Positions 25,247-35,611 are shown, counted from the first letter of the stretch. The stretch: DNA of 64,000 nucleotides from Ensifer sp. IC4062 (GCF_020193575.1 NZ_JADYVD010000024.1:37476-101475); one strand, 5' to 3'. The notes: generated from the sequence alone by a model not told the origin. Made by a program: numbers and translations.

Positions 25247-25759
25247 ATGATGAGCGAGGCGCAGCCGAAGACCGCGGAGGACCTTTTCCGTTTTCTCGAC
25301 GACCTTGGGATTGAACACACGACGAAGCGCCATGCGCCGGTCTTCACGGTCGCCGAATCGGTGGCGCTGCGCGATGAAATTCCTGGCGGACATACAAAGA
25401 ACCTGTTCGTGAAGGATAAGAAGGACAACTATTTCCTGCTGACCGTCGAGGAGCATGCGACGGTGGACCTGAAGACCGTCCATCAGGTCATCGGCGCGGC
25501 GAGCAAGGTTTCGTTCGGCAAGCCGGAAAAGCTGATGGAATATCTGGGCGTCATCCCCGGTGCGGTGACCGCTTTCGGCGCGATCAACGACACCGGCGGC
25601 AACGTGAAGTTCATTCTCGACGAGGCGTTGATGGAATTTGACACAATCAACGGTCATCCGCTCTCGAACGACCAGACAACCTCGATCGCGTCGAAAGACA
25701 TGCTGCGTTTCATGGAAGCGACAGGGCATGAGCCGCTTGTCTTGAAAGTCACGACCTGA
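25247..25759 (+). CDS. ProX/YbaK-type aminoacyl-tRNA deacylase
   Basis: 170 residues of the YbaK/ProRS-editing-domain family, which in trans hydrolyse mischarged tRNA (Ala-tRNA-Pro for ProX-type, Cys-tRNA-Pro for YbaK-type). HTTKRHAPVFTVAESVALRDEIPGGHTKNLFVKDKKDNYFLL with the essential KNLFLKD-like lysine, then GKPEKLMEYLGVIPGAVTAFG, the ProX signature. CAGGAAGG precedes the ATG pair at 25247/25250. The exact substrate is inferred from the family. Confidence 0.87.
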   Translation: MMSEAQPKTAEDLFRFLDDLGIEHTTKRHAPVFTVAESVALRDEIPGGHTKNLFVKDKKDNYFLLTVEEHATVDLKTVHQVIGAASKVSFGKPEKLMEYLGVIPGAVTAFGAINDTGGNVKFILDEALMEFDTINGHPLSNDQTTSIASKDMLRFMEATGHEPLVLKVTT

Positions 25760-25817
25760 CATACGATCTTTGGCGCGGATGCATGAAGTCGGACGGCAAG
25801 TCCGCGAGGAGAGAAGA

Positions 25818-26789
25818 ATGAGCGGTAGCGACAATCCCTATGCAGGTTCTTTCGGCAACCAGATGTCGGCTTCGGCTTCGTTCGGCGGCCAGCCGGCGCC
25901 GAAAGCTGCAGGCGATCTGATCAAGGAGACCACCACCGCTACCTTCTCCCGCGACGTGCTGGAAGCCTCGCGCCAGCAGCCGGTTCTCGTCGATTTCTGG
26001 GCTCCCTGGTGCGGACCCTGCAAGCAATTGACCCCGGTTATCGAAAAGGTCGTGACGGAAGCCGCCGGCCGGGTGAAGCTCGTCAAGATGAATATCGACG
26101 ACCACCCTTCGATCGCCGGCCAACTCGGCATCCAGTCGATCCCCGCCGTCATCGCCTTCGTCGGCGGGCGCCCGGTCGACGGCTTCATGGGTGCGGTTCC
26201 CGAAAGCCAGATCAAGCAGTTCATCGACCGCATCGCGGGACCCGCCGTGAGCGATGGCAAGGCCGAGATCGAAGCCGCGCTGAACGATGCCAAGGCATTG
26301 CTCGATGCCGGTGAGGCGGAAAATGCCGCCGGCCTCTACGGTGCGGTCCTGCAGGCGGAACCTGAAAATGCGACCGCCATTGCCGGCATGGTCGAATGCA
26401 TGGTCGCGCTCGGACAGATTGCCGAGGCACGCCAGGCGCTTTCGGAGTTGCCGGAAGAGCTTGTGAAGGATGCGGCCATCGGCGCGGTCTCGAAGAAACT
26501 CGACCAGATCGAAGAGGCGCGCAAACTTGGCGATCCGACGGCGCTCGAGCATCAGCTTGCGCTCAATCCGGACGACCACGCGGCGCGGCTGAAGCTTGCC
26601 AAGATCCGCAATGTCGAAGGTGATCGGAACGCGGCCGCCGAACACCTGCTTTTGATCATGAAGCGCGATCGCAGCTTCGAGGACGACGGCGCCCGGCGCG
26701 AGCTTCTGGGCTTCTTTGAGGTCTGGGGACCGAAGGATCCGGCGACGGTCGCCGCGCGGCGCAAGCTTTCGTCGATTCTTTTCTCTTAA
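25818..26789 (+). CDS. cnoX: Thioredoxin-TPR chaperedoxin (CnoX/YbbN family)
   Basis: 323 residues: thioredoxin domain residues ~30-145 with the active-site WCGPC at 64-68, followed by tetratricopeptide helices to the end. E. coli CnoX has lost the first cysteine; here both are present, as in the alphaproteobacterial form that keeps redox activity besides its holdase function. GAGGAGAGA precedes the ATG at 25818. Upstream of a LON-domain gene, the usual rhizobial neighbour. Confidence 0.9.
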   Translation: MSGSDNPYAGSFGNQMSASASFGGQPAPKAAGDLIKETTTATFSRDVLEASRQQPVLVDFWAPWCGPCKQLTPVIEKVVTEAAGRVKLVKMNIDDHPSIAGQLGIQSIPAVIAFVGGRPVDGFMGAVPESQIKQFIDRIAGPAVSDGKAEIEAALNDAKALLDAGEAENAAGLYGAVLQAEPENATAIAGMVECMVALGQIAEARQALSELPEELVKDAAIGAVSKKLDQIEEARKLGDPTALEHQLALNPDDHAARLKLAKIRNVEGDRNAAAEHLLLIMKRDRSFEDDGARRELLGFFEVWGPKDPATVAARRKLSSILFS

Positions 26790-26889
26790 AGCGCGTAGGA
26801 TTCAATAGGAGCGAGGCGACGCACCTAAAGTCGTTTCTTGCATGCATGTCGTTGTCCCGAAACCGCTGCATACTTTCGGGCGGCATGCA

Positions 26890-26997
26890 CTACAGCGCCG
26901 CGCGTCCAATCAGACGGGCAAAGGTTCGCTGTCGCGTGCTTTGAAGCGCTGCAGGGATTTGTCCTTAAATCGATTCCGATTTCAGGAATCATGCACT
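26890..26997. repeat. Intergenic repeat, family A (copy 6, reverse orientation)
   Basis: Reverse of the family A element: CTACAGCGCCGCGCGTCCAATCAGACGGGCAAAGG ... CCTTAAATCGATTCCGATTTCAGG...CATGCA. A partial family-like stretch (CATGCATGTCGTTGTCCC...) lies just before it. It fills the cnoX to LON-gene gap. Confidence 0.85.
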
Positions 26998-27126
26998 AAG
27001 CGGCAAGACTGCAGCAGGATCCGCGTCTTTTTCCCTTGAGATTTTCGAGGGACGCACCATTTCTTGATCGGGGTGTCGTGCTCGGCGATAAGGCGCGGCA
27101 AGCCGGTATCTGCAAGGTCTACCAGA

Positions 27127-27807
27127 ATGCATGTCGGAAATGCGCGCTACCTCGGTCCTCAGGACTTGCCGGAGATTCTTCCGGTATTTCCGCTGACGGG
27201 CGCACTCCTGCTTCCCGGCGCCCAACTTCCGCTCAACATCTTCGAACCGCGCTATCTTGCGATGTTCGATGACGCGCTTGCCGGCAACCGGCTGATCGGC
27301 ATCGTCCAACCCTCATTCTCCGAGGGACGCAACGACATCGATTCGGGGCCCGTGCCGGCGCTTTGCCAAGTCGGCTGCATCGGCCGCATCACCTCCTTTG
27401 CGGAGACCGGCGACGGGCGCTACATCACCTCGCTCACCGGTGTGTGCCGCTATCGCCTCTTCGCCGAGGTGGCCGGCTGCCGCGGCTATCGCCGCTTCCG
27501 CATCGGCCCCTTCGCCACCGACCTCGAAAATCCCGACGATGAGAGCCTCGTCGATCGTGAAGCGCTTCTAGCGGCCTTCCGCGCCTATCTCGACGCCAAT
27601 AAGCTGGAGGCGGACTGGGAGAGCGTGGAGCGGGCGAGCAATCGCACGCTCGTCAATTCCATGGCGATGATGTCGCCCTATGGCCCGGCGGAAAAGCAGG
27701 CGCTGCTGGAAGCGCCTGACCTGAAAACCCGCGCCGAAACGCTGATCGCGATTACAGAGATCGTGCTTGCCCGCAATTTCGGCGACCTCGACAACATCCT
27801 GCAGTAG
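27127..27807 (+). CDS. LON substrate-binding domain protein
   Basis: 226 residues from ATG 27127; only the N-terminal domain of Lon protease, without ATPase or protease parts. LPVFPLTGALLLPGAQLPLNIFEPRYL is the domain signature, then GRITSFAETGDGRY and GVCRYRL. Such stand-alone LON proteins are common next to the CnoX gene in alphaproteobacteria; a role in proteostasis is a guess by context. Followed after 9 bases by the Trm112-like gene. Confidence 0.88.
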   Translation: MHVGNARYLGPQDLPEILPVFPLTGALLLPGAQLPLNIFEPRYLAMFDDALAGNRLIGIVQPSFSEGRNDIDSGPVPALCQVGCIGRITSFAETGDGRYITSLTGVCRYRLFAEVAGCRGYRRFRIGPFATDLENPDDESLVDREALLAAFRAYLDANKLEADWESVERASNRTLVNSMAMMSPYGPAEKQALLEAPDLKTRAETLIAITEIVLARNFGDLDNILQ

Positions 27808-27816
27808 GGCAAAGCC

Positions 27817-28005
27817 GTGGATATCAATGCCATCAAGGTCGACCCGAAACTCCTCGAACTGCTCGTTTGCCCGCTGACAAAGGGGCGGCTGAGCTATGAC
27901 GCCGAAGCGCAGGAGCTGATTTCCGAAAAGGCCCGTCTCGCTTATCCGATCCGCGATGGCGTGCCGATCATGCTCGTGTCGGAAGCGCGCAAGATCGAAG
28001 ACTGA
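27817..28005 (+). CDS. Trm112 family protein
   Basis: 62 residues with GTG start. [18 protein letters not shown]...[18 protein letters not shown] is the YcaR/Trm112 pattern, a small zinc-ribbon-derived fold that in eukaryotes activates methyltransferases. Only one of the zinc cysteines (CPLTKG) remains here, as in many proteobacterial forms. Nine bases behind the LON gene, so probably cotranscribed. Confidence 0.9.
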   Translation: MDINAIKVDPKLLELLVCPLTKGRLSYDAEAQELISEKARLAYPIRDGVPIMLVSEARKIED

Positions 28006-28054
28006 GACGCGCAGTGAGGCTCAGGCGAGGAACGGAAAACCCCCCGCTACTGGA

Positions 28055-28489
28055 CTAGCCGCCCACGTGTTCGACGCTTGCCTCGATCCGCTCCATGTCG
28101 TCGTCGGAAAGGCCGAAATGGTGGCCGATCTCATGGATCAGCACATGGGTGATGATGTCACCCAGCGTTTCCTCGTTTTCCGCCCAATAGTCGAGGATCG
28201 GGCGGCGATAGAGCGTAATGCGGTTCGGGAACTGGCCGGTCTCCATGGTGAAGCGTTCGCCGATGCCGCGGCCTTCGAAGAGGCCAAGCAGGTCGAAAGG
28301 CGTTTCAAGCGCCATGTCTTCGAAAACGTCGTCGCTCGGAAAATCGGCGACTTCGATAATGAGGTCGGTCGTCAGCTGGCGGAATTCCTGCGGCAGATGG
28401 CTGTAGGCTTCAAACGCAAGCTGTTCGAATGTGTTGAGCGTCGGTGCGTGGCGTTCCCGCCAATCATCGGTCTGGTCAATGCGGGCCAT
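28055..28489 (-). CDS. Zincin-like metallopeptidase family protein
   Basis: 144 residues. HEIGHHFGLSDDDM near residues 119-132 is the extended HExxH zinc motif of the small zincin-like family (DUF1025/MpgA-like). N-terminal half FEQLAFEAYSHLPQEFRQLTTDLIIEVADFP is also typical. GGAG precedes the ATG at 28489. Cytoplasmic, physiological substrate unknown. Divergent from imuA. Confidence 0.85.
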   Translation of the reverse strand: MARIDQTDDWRERHAPTLNTFEQLAFEAYSHLPQEFRQLTTDLIIEVADFPSDDVFEDMALETPFDLLGLFEGRGIGERFTMETGQFPNRITLYRRPILDYWAENEETLGDIITHVLIHEIGHHFGLSDDDMERIEASVEHVGG

Positions 28490-28624
28490 GGGCACTCCTT
28501 ATTGCCCCCTCATATAGCGATTTCTCCTTTGTTTTTCGAGTGTTGAATTGTGATCGGGCAGAGTGAGGAATAAATTCTCAAACATGGTTGTTGACTCTTG
28601 CGGCAGGCTCTGGAATCCATATGT

Positions 28625-28639
28625 GAACATAACGTGAAC
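28625..28639. promoter_or_regulatory. LexA (SOS) box upstream of imuA-imuB-dnaE2
   Basis: GAAC-ATAACGT-GAAC: the alphaproteobacterial LexA operator GAAC-N7-GAAC exactly, 20 bases before the imuA ATG. Confidence 0.9.
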
Positions 28640-28659
28640 ATCTGGTGGAGCCGACCGTC

Positions 28660-29613
28660 ATGGCCGAGAAAGCCGTGCAGCGGGAAACCGTTCTTTCCCT
28701 CCGCGAAACCATAGCGCAGATTGAAAATCGCCGGCTGCCCGGGGTCGTGCGTGCAGCCAAGACGGCTGATCCTGCCGGTTTCCGGCGCCAAGGGGAGGAG
28801 GCATCCCGCAACAAGATCCTGCCCCTTGGCGTCCCGCCGCTTGATGACGTGCTCGAGGGCGGGTTGCCGCTTGCGGGCATGACGGAAATCCGCAATGCCG
28901 AAACGCGTGATGCGGGTGCTGCCGCCGGCTTCGTGACGGCGCTTGCGGTGCTCTGTCAATGGAGGAAGAAGGAGAAAGGTCACCTGGCGCCGGTCCTATG
29001 GATCAGCCAGGGTCTTGCCTCTCGCGAGGCTGGGCTTCCATATGCGCCGGGGCTCAAATCCTATGGGCTCGACATCGAGCGCTTCCTGTTCGTTTCGATA
29101 CGCACGGTCAAGGAGGCGCTCTGGGTTGCCGAAACGGCTCTTTCGGTACCGGTCTTTGCGGCCGTCGTTCTGGAAATCCGCGGCAATCCCGCCTGTCTCG
29201 CCTTGAGCGAGAGCAGGCGCCTGCATGTAAGAGCCCGAGCGGGCGGAGTGCCCCTTCTTGTCTTCCGGCAGGCGGGCGAGGAGGAAGCAAGCAGCGCCTT
29301 CTTCCGGCTTCAGATCAAACCGGCATCTGCCGGCGAGCGACCTCTTCCCGATGGCTCGATGCTTTGCGGCAGCATCGGTCATCCAGCCTTTCACGTCCTT
29401 GTCGAAAAAAGCAGGGCTTACGCCTCTGCCGATATCTTTCTGGAATGGAATGCCCATGACCGCCGCTTCTACCCCATCGAGCAACATCAGTCCGTCGCTC
29501 CTCAGGTCGACGAGCAATCAGCGAATTCTGTCGATCCATTTTCCGCACCTGTCGACCGATCGAGTGGCGCGGATCAGGTGGGGCGCCTCCTGGCTTTCGC
29601 GCGGGCGTCCTGA
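28660..29613 (+). CDS. imuA: ImuA, RecA-like mutasome protein
   Basis: 317 residues; a RecA/SulA-like protein (LPLGVPPLDDVLEGGLPLAGMTEI, then VLWISQGLASREAGLPYAPGLKSYGLD, typical of ImuA). First gene of the damage-inducible imuA-imuB-dnaE2 cassette that replaces UmuDC in many proteobacteria. GGTGGAG precedes the ATG at 28660; LexA box directly upstream. ImuA binds RecA and ImuB in studied systems; that function is by family. Confidence 0.92.
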   Translation: MAEKAVQRETVLSLRETIAQIENRRLPGVVRAAKTADPAGFRRQGEEASRNKILPLGVPPLDDVLEGGLPLAGMTEIRNAETRDAGAAAGFVTALAVLCQWRKKEKGHLAPVLWISQGLASREAGLPYAPGLKSYGLDIERFLFVSIRTVKEALWVAETALSVPVFAAVVLEIRGNPACLALSESRRLHVRARAGGVPLLVFRQAGEEEASSAFFRLQIKPASAGERPLPDGSMLCGSIGHPAFHVLVEKSRAYASADIFLEWNAHDRRFYPIEQHQSVAPQVDEQSANSVDPFSAPVDRSSGADQVGRLLAFARAS

Positions 29614-31069
29614 TCATCCGCCCGTCGTTTTTGCCGCCAAGATCGACAATGCCATGCGGCTCGTCGCGCTCGACACACTTGCCGAACGGGTGGGTCTGAA
29701 GCGCGGCCAGGGGGCGGCGGAAGCCCGCGCCATGTGCCCGTCGCTCGACGTGATCATCGAAGATTCGGCGGCGGACCTGGCCTTCCTGGAAGGGCTTGCC
29801 GACTGGTGCGATCGCTATACGCCGCTGGTCGCGCTCGACGGAAAGGATGGCTTGTTCCTCGACATCACCGGTTGCGCTCATCTTCACGGTGGCGAGAAGG
29901 CGCTGGTCGACGACGTGCTTTCGCGCCTTTTCCTGCTCGGCGTCGAGGCGCGGGCGGTGATTTCCTCCTCTGCGGGTCTCTCCTGGGCGGTTGCCCGCTA
30001 TGGCGAAGCTGCCGTCATCGCGCCCGAGGATGCCGAACGGGTTCTCGCGCCCTTGCCGGTCGCCGCGCTGCGCCTGCCGGCGGAAACCGCCGCCCTGCTC
30101 GAGCGGGTCGGGCTGAAAGAGATCGGTGATCTTCTTTACGCACCGCGCGCGCCTCTCACCCGCCGCTTCGGTTCCTTGCTTCTCCTGCGGCTCGATCAGG
30201 CGAGGGGCCACGCGGACGAGCCTCTCTCGCCCCGTCTCCCCGTTCCGAGCTTTTCCGCCGAACGTCGCCTTGCCGAGCCACTTCAGGAAGAAGAGCACAT
30301 TCTTGAACTGGCGCGGCATCTTTCCGGCGATGTCCGCCTCTCGCTGGAGCGGCATGGGGAAGGCGGGCGTCTGTTCGAGCTTCTCCTCATCCGCGTCGAT
30401 GGCCGAGTGTTTCGCATTCAGGCGCATGCGGCCGTCCCCTTGAACGACGCCGATCGGATCGCGGCTCTCTTTCGCGAGCGGTTGCAGGCGGTTCACGATG
30501 ACCTCGATGCCGGGTACGGTTACGAGATCCTCCGGCTATCCGTCCTTAGAAGCGAAAGGCTCGATCCTGCCCAGGAGGATTTTTCCGGTGTTCCCGATGA
30601 AAGCCAGCCGCTCGCCACCTTCGCGGATAAGCTATGTGCCCGCTTCGGGCCGGATTGCCTGAGCTTTGCGACCGTTGCCGAGAGCCATCTGCCGGAACGG
30701 GCAGGCGGGTTTGCACCCTTGACGGATGTCGCGGCGATCATGGAATCTCGTCCGGTCGATGAAAAAGCCTGTCCCGAAAACCGCCCGCTCCGGATTTTCA
30801 CGCATCCTGAACTTGTCGAAGCGACGGCCGAAGTGCCCGATGGCGCGCCGCGCAGCTTCAATTGGCGCAAGACCCAGTATCGCGTCGCCCGCGCCGAGGG
30901 ACCGGAACGTATCGCCGCCGAATGGTGGATCGATGGCGAGGACCATCCGACCCGCGATTACTTCCGGGTCGAGGATCAGGAAGGCCGCCGTTTCTGGCTG
31001 TTCCGTGAGAGTCTTTACGGACGGGAGACATCCTCGCCCCGCTGGTTCGTGCATGGAGTTTTCGCATGA
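29456..31069 (+). CDS. imuB: ImuB, catalytically inactive Y-family polymerase homologue
   Basis: About 537 residues. The Y-family fold starts [17 protein letters not shown], where active polymerases have an aspartate (IDxDxF); the acidic residues are absent, as in ImuB generally. Later [18 protein letters not shown] and a C-terminal ImuB-specific part. A PAQEDFSG stretch might be the clamp-binding motif. The start is uncertain: ATG 29456 (or 29450) overlaps imuA by ~158 bases, and no closer ATG exists. Links DnaE2 to the beta clamp in known systems. Confidence 0.9.
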   Translation: MTAASTPSSNISPSLLRSTSNQRILSIHFPHLSTDRVARIRWGASWLSRGRPDHPPVVFAAKIDNAMRLVALDTLAERVGLKRGQGAAEARAMCPSLDVIIEDSAADLAFLEGLADWCDRYTPLVALDGKDGLFLDITGCAHLHGGEKALVDDVLSRLFLLGVEARAVISSSAGLSWAVARYGEAAVIAPEDAERVLAPLPVAALRLPAETAALLERVGLKEIGDLLYAPRAPLTRRFGSLLLLRLDQARGHADEPLSPRLPVPSFSAERRLAEPLQEEEHILELARHLSGDVRLSLERHGEGGRLFELLLIRVDGRVFRIQAHAAVPLNDADRIAALFRERLQAVHDDLDAGYGYEILRLSVLRSERLDPAQEDFSGVPDESQPLATFADKLCARFGPDCLSFATVAESHLPERAGGFAPLTDVAAIMESRPVDEKACPENRPLRIFTHPELVEATAEVPDGAPRSFNWRKTQYRVARAEGPERIAAEWWIDGEDHPTRDYFRVEDQEGRRFWLFRESLYGRETSSPRWFVHGVFA

Positions 31070-34000
31070 GTGCGGATCCTGCCTTCTACGAGCTTGGCGC
31101 GCGCACGAATTTCTCCTTTCTGGAGGGAGCAGCGCCCGCCGAAGAAATGATCGTCTTTGCCAAGAAGGTTGGGCTTGCCGGCCTCGGCATTGCCGATCGC
31201 AACAGCGTCGCGGGCGTCGTCCGGGCTCATGCCAAAGCAAAAGTGGAGGGCTATCCTTTCCGGCCGGGCGCCCGCCTGGTTTTTGCCGACGGCACGCCGG
31301 ATATCCTCGCCTATCCAAGGAACAGGAAAGGGTGGGGGCATCTGTGCCGCCTGCTCAGCGCCGGAAACCTGCGCTCGAAGAAAGGGGAGTGCACCCTTTA
31401 TCTCGCGGATCTTTTCGAATGGCAGGAGGATCTCCTCCTTATCGTCATGCAAGGCGAGGGACGGCCGGATGCAGGTTTTCTTGGAAATCTCCTGGAGAAG
31501 CTGCAGCAACAGGCAGGCAGCAGGCTCTATCTCGGAATGACGCCGCGCTACGACGGATTCGACCGGCATGATTTCGCCGTTCTTGCCGCTCTCGCCCGGA
31601 AGGCCGGTGTGCGGCTTCTGGCCACCAATGACGCGCTCTACCACCATCCGCAATACAGACCGCTCGCGGATGTCGTGACCGCCATTCGGGAGCATGTGAC
31701 GGTCGCCAGCGCCGGTTTCCTCGCTCAGAAGAATGCCGAGAGGCACCTGAAGGGCCCGAAGGAAATGGCGCGGCTTTTCAGCGACTACCCCGAGGCGATC
31801 GTCAATGCGCGCAAGTTTTTCAAGCGGCTCGCCTTCAACCTGGACGAACTCAGCCACCAGTATCCGGACGAAAACACTAAAGGTGAGACTCCGGCGGAAA
31901 CCCTGAGGCGACTTGTCGACGAAGGCGCGGCGGAACGTTATCCCGCCGGCGTGCCGGAAAAGGTGAAGCAGCAGATCGAATACGAGCTGGAACTCATAAA
32001 CGACAAGAAATACGAACCTTATTTTCTGACCGTCCATAAGCTGGTGAAGTTTGCCCGCAGTGAGAAAATTCTTTGCCAGGGGCGGGGGTCCGCGGCCAAT
32101 TCCTCGGTCTGTTTCTGTCTCGGCATCACCGAGGTCGACCCGCAGAAGTTCACGCTCCTATTCGATCGGTTCCTGTCACGCGATCGCGACGAGCCGCCCG
32201 ATATCGATGTCGACTTCGAGCACGAGCGTCGGGAAGAGGTCATCCAATATATCTACAGAACCTACGGCAGAGAGCATGCCGGTCTGACTGCCGCGGTCAT
32301 CAGCTATCGGTCGCGCTCTGCCGGGCGCGAAGTCGCCAAGGCGTTTGGCCTTTCGGAGGATGTCCAGTCCGCTCTCGTCAGTTCGATCTGGGGCTGGGGA
32401 ACCTCGCCCTTCACGGAGGAGCAGGCGAAGGGTGCGGGTCTCGATGCGTCGGAACCGCTCACCAAGCGCGTTCTTGGCTATGCTAGCCTGCTCATGAACT
32501 TTCCGCGGCACCTGTCGCAGCATGTCGGTGGCTTCGTGATCACCCGCGACAGGCTCGATGAGGTGGTGCCGATCATGAACACGGCCATGCCCGATCGTTA
32601 CATGATCGAATGGGACAAGGACGATCTCGACCAGTTGAAGATCCTCAAGGTCGATGTGTTGGCACTCGGCATGCTGACCTGCCTCGCCAAGGCCTTCAAG
32701 CTATTAAAAACCCATTATAAGGAGCCGAAAACACTCGCGCAAATCTATGAGGATCATCAGGACCGCGTTTACGACATGATCTGCCGGGCCGATACGATCG
32801 GCGTTTTCCAGATCGAAAGCCGCGCGCAGATGAGCATGCTGCCCCGCCTCCAGCCGCGAGAAATGTATGATCTGGTGATCGAGGTCGCAATCGTTCGCCC
32901 AGGCCCTATCCAGGGCAACATGGTGCATCCCTATCTGAAGCGGCGCGAAGCGCAGCGCAGGGGCGAAAAGGCGGTCGAATATCCGAAACCGGAATTGAAG
33001 AAGGTTCTGGAAAGGACGCTTGGGGTGCCCTTGTTTCAGGAACAGGCGATGCAGATCGCGATCACCGCCGCGGGCTTTTCACCCAGCGAAGCCGATCTCC
33101 TGCGCCGCGCCATGGCGACCTTCAAGCGGACCGGCACCATCCATACCTTCAAACAGAAAATGATCGATGGCATGGTCAGGAATGGTTACGAGAGAGATTT
33201 TGCCGAGCGCTGCTTCAAACAGATCGAAGGCTTCGGCGAATACGGCTTTCCCGAAAGCCATGCCGCCTCCTTCGCCTCCCTCGTCTATGCCTCGTCCTGG
33301 TTCAAGGCCTATTATCCGGACATCTTCTGCGCGGCACTCCTGAATTCGCAGCCGATGGGCTTTTATGCACCCGCACAACTCGTGCGCGATGCCCGCGAAC
33401 ACGGAGTTAAGGTGTTGCCGGTTGATATCAATCACTCGAGCTGGGACGCTCTGCTCGAAGGTGGCGGCCCATTGGACAAGAAGGCGATCCATCCGCGTCA
33501 TGCCGAAATGGAGAATGTGATCAAGACGCAAAAGGCGGTTCGACTCGGTTTCAGGCTGGTCAAGGGACTAAGACAAAAGGATATGGATGCGCTTGTCGCG
33601 CAAAGGGGGAAGGGATATCGCTCCATCCACGATCTCTGGATACGCTCTGGACTTACCCGCTCCATTCTGGAACGCCTTGCGGACGCAGATGCCTTCCGTT
33701 CCATCGGCCTCGATCGGCGGGCGGCCCTCTGGGCGGTGAAGGCGCTGGACGAGGCGTCGGCGATCGAGCGCCTGCCGCTTTTCGATGGCGCGGGTTCCGT
33801 GGATCTGCAGGCAGAACCGGCGGTCACCCTGCCCGACATGTTCCCCGGAGAACATGTCATCAACGACTACCGTTACCTGACGCTTTCCCTGAAGGCTCAC
33901 CCTGGTTCCTTCATGCGGGAGGATTTTTCGCGAATGGGCATAGTTGCCAATCGCGATCTGGCGCAGACCGCCGCAGGAAGAAGGGTCACGGTCGCCGGGC

Positions 34001-34419
34001 TTGTGCTCGTTCGCCAGCGCCCGGGTTCGGCCAAGGGCGTCATCTTCATGACGATCGAGGACGAGACCGGCGTCGCCAACATCATCGTCTGGGAAAAAAT
34101 GTTCAAGAAATATCGGGCGGAAGTCATGGGCTCGCGCCTTGTGAAGGTCCGTGGCCGCTTACAGAGCGAAAGCGGTGTCATCCATGTGGTTGCCGAGCAT
34201 GTCGAGGACATAACGCCCATGCTTGGCCTCCTGCGCAGGGAGGCACGGCGTTTTGCAGCCAACGACCGTATAGACGAGGCCTTGCGGCCAACGGCGGACG
34301 CCCGCGAAAAGAAGGCGCTCAAGCAATTGCGGCTAGCCCTGCCTGCCCGCGCAGGCCAGCATGGGGAAACGCCAACCGACGTGGCCGATATCATGCCGAA
34401 AGGGCGCAATTTCCACTAG
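31066..34419 (+). CDS. dnaE2: Error-prone DNA polymerase III alpha subunit (DnaE2/ImuC)
   Basis: 1117-residue C-family polymerase for translesion synthesis. N-terminal PHP domain begins [15 protein letters not shown] and lacks the metal-binding histidines of replicative DnaE, as usual for DnaE2. The palm has [15 protein letters not shown] with the catalytic aspartates near residue 383, followed by fingers, helix-hairpin-helix and an OB domain ([29 protein letters not shown]). ATG overlaps the imuB stop by four bases. SOS-controlled with imuA/imuB. Confidence 0.96.
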   Translation: MSADPAFYELGARTNFSFLEGAAPAEEMIVFAKKVGLAGLGIADRNSVAGVVRAHAKAKVEGYPFRPGARLVFADGTPDILAYPRNRKGWGHLCRLLSAGNLRSKKGECTLYLADLFEWQEDLLLIVMQGEGRPDAGFLGNLLEKLQQQAGSRLYLGMTPRYDGFDRHDFAVLAALARKAGVRLLATNDALYHHPQYRPLADVVTAIREHVTVASAGFLAQKNAERHLKGPKEMARLFSDYPEAIVNARKFFKRLAFNLDELSHQYPDENTKGETPAETLRRLVDEGAAERYPAGVPEKVKQQIEYELELINDKKYEPYFLTVHKLVKFARSEKILCQGRGSAANSSVCFCLGITEVDPQKFTLLFDRFLSRDRDEPPDIDVDFEHERREEVIQYIYRTYGREHAGLTAAVISYRSRSAGREVAKAFGLSEDVQSALVSSIWGWGTSPFTEEQAKGAGLDASEPLTKRVLGYASLLMNFPRHLSQHVGGFVITRDRLDEVVPIMNTAMPDRYMIEWDKDDLDQLKILKVDVLALGMLTCLAKAFKLLKTHYKEPKTLAQIYEDHQDRVYDMICRADTIGVFQIESRAQMSMLPRLQPREMYDLVIEVAIVRPGPIQGNMVHPYLKRREAQRRGEKAVEYPKPELKKVLERTLGVPLFQEQAMQIAITAAGFSPSEADLLRRAMATFKRTGTIHTFKQKMIDGMVRNGYERDFAERCFKQIEGFGEYGFPESHAASFASLVYASSWFKAYYPDIFCAALLNSQPMGFYAPAQLVRDAREHGVKVLPVDINHSSWDALLEGGGPLDKKAIHPRHAEMENVIKTQKAVRLGFRLVKGLRQKDMDALVAQRGKGYRSIHDLWIRSGLTRSILERLADADAFRSIGLDRRAALWAVKALDEASAIERLPLFDGAGSVDLQAEPAVTLPDMFPGEHVINDYRYLTLSLKAHPGSFMREDFSRMGIVANRDLAQTAAGRRVTVAGLVLVRQRPGSAKGVIFMTIEDETGVANIIVWEKMFKKYRAEVMGSRLVKVRGRLQSESGVIHVVAEHVEDITPMLGLLRREARRFAANDRIDEALRPTADAREKKALKQLRLALPARAGQHGETPTDVADIMPKGRNFH

Positions 34420-34475
34420 ATCACGATGATTTCGGTCGAACCATAAACGTGATCGATTCTAATGAGCTGAGACAC

Positions 34476-34526
34476 GGGATCCGGGCAGAAAACCGCGCAC
34501 ACTTTTCCTCATCCCATTCCAACTTT
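34476..34526. repeat. Intergenic repeat, family B (copy 4)
   Basis: GGGATCCGGGCAGAAAACCGCGCACACTTTTCCTCATCCC, nearly the same 3' half as the copy at 55034 (AAAACCGCGCACACTTTCCTCATCCC). Confidence 0.7.
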
Positions 34527-34650
34527 CGGTGAGACCACACCGTTCACCTGGTGAATTCCACAAGGTTTGCGGCGCCTGGGTTCGTGCCTGTGTAAAAATG
34601 TCGCAGGCCGTTCGGCGAAAATTGCAAGTTCTGGAAGAAAAACCGTCTCC

Positions 34651-34664
34651 TTAGAATCGGCTAA
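34651..34664. promoter_or_regulatory. Irr/ICE-like dyad 1 upstream of bfd-bfr
   Basis: TTAGAA-TC-GGCTAA, an imperfect match to the iron-control element (TTTAGAA-N-TTCTAAA type) bound by Irr in rhizobia. Weaker of the two. Confidence 0.4.
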
Positions 34665-34695
34665 TATTATGAAAATGCGATGGTTTTCGTCAAGA

Positions 34696-34710
34696 TTAGA
34701 ACCGATCTAA
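34696..34710. promoter_or_regulatory. Irr/ICE-like dyad 2 upstream of bfd-bfr
   Basis: Perfect TTAGA-N5-TCTAA dyad, about 100 bases before the bfd start; half-sites match those of the Irr element, though the spacing is longer than the classical box. Confidence 0.5.
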
Positions 34711-34812
34711 CATACCCCTCAACTTTACGGGGAGGAGTTTTTTGTTGACGGCAAATATCCTCTTTTGCTTTATGCGAGAAATCAGGGCGTTGCGTTTGAT
34801 AGGCAAGACGAG

Positions 34813-35124
34813 ATGCTGGTTTGCAGCTGCAATTTCATCACTGAAAAAGAGATCGAAGATACGATCATCGGCCTCCTCGACGAGGACTGTTGGCAGTTGA
34901 TCGTGCCGGCGAAAGTCTATCACGCGATGGAGAAACGCGGCCGTTGCTGCGGCTGCTTCCCCAACGTCGTCGACATCATCATCCGCACCACCGAAGAATA
35001 TCACGCCCGTCGCGACTCGACGGAAGCCGAGATATTTGATTTCATGATCCGCCTAAAACAATTCCACGAGGAAAACCGGAGGGCGGATTTTGAAAGGCGA
35101 CAAAAAGGTCATCGAGCAGCTTAA
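34813..35124 (+). CDS. bfd: Bacterioferritin-associated ferredoxin
   Basis: 103 residues. [2Fe-2S] protein that docks on bacterioferritin and reduces its core to release iron. Starts [18 protein letters not shown]; cluster cysteines at 4 and 6 and in GRCCGCFPN at 45/48. The gap between the two pairs is about seven residues longer than in E. coli Bfd, and a charged C-terminal tail makes it ~40 residues longer. It overlaps bfr by 35 bases. Earlier in-frame ATG (34765) gives an unlikely N-terminus. Confidence 0.9.
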   Translation: MLVCSCNFITEKEIEDTIIGLLDEDCWQLIVPAKVYHAMEKRGRCCGCFPNVVDIIIRTTEEYHARRDSTEAEIFDFMIRLKQFHEENRRADFERRQKGHRAA

Positions 35125-35575
35125 CGAAGCGCTCTTTCTCGAACTCGGTGCCGTCAACCAGTACTGGCTGCATTATCGCCTCCTCGAAGACTGGGGTTAC
35201 ACGCTGCTCGCAAAAAAAGAGCGTGAGGAGTCCATCGAGGAAATGCACCATGCCGACAAGCTCATCGACCGCATTATCTTCCTCGAAGGCCATCCGAACC
35301 TGCAGACGGTCGCGCCGCTGCGGATCGGGCAGAACGTCAAGGAAGTGCTGAAGGCCGACCTCGCCGGTGAGTATGATGCCCGCAAGGCCTACAAGAATTC
35401 CCGCGATGTCTGTCATGCGGCCGGCGACTATGTCTCGATGAAGCTTTTCGAGGAGCTGCTTGCAGACGAGGAAGGCCATATAAACTTCCTCGAGTCGCAG
35501 CTTCAGCTGCTCGAGACGATCGGCGAGCAGAAATACGGGCAGCTCAACGCCGCCCCCGCCAACGAAGCCGAATAA
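35090..35575 (+). CDS. bfr: Bacterioferritin
   Basis: 161-residue haem-containing ferritin storing iron as a 24-mer. Starts with TTG behind a strong [34 protein letters not shown]. The haem-ligand methionine is at position 52 (EEMHHADK), and the di-iron ligands are in [16 protein letters not shown] and [13 protein letters not shown]. Overlaps bfd, so reader and storage protein are made together; dyads upstream suggest Irr control. Confidence 0.96.
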   Translation: MKGDKKVIEQLNEALFLELGAVNQYWLHYRLLEDWGYTLLAKKEREESIEEMHHADKLIDRIIFLEGHPNLQTVAPLRIGQNVKEVLKADLAGEYDARKAYKNSRDVCHAAGDYVSMKLFEELLADEEGHINFLESQLQLLETIGEQKYGQLNAAPANEAE

Positions 35576-35611
35576 GCGTTGATCTTTCCCTGACGCGAGC
35601 GCCGCCGCCTA

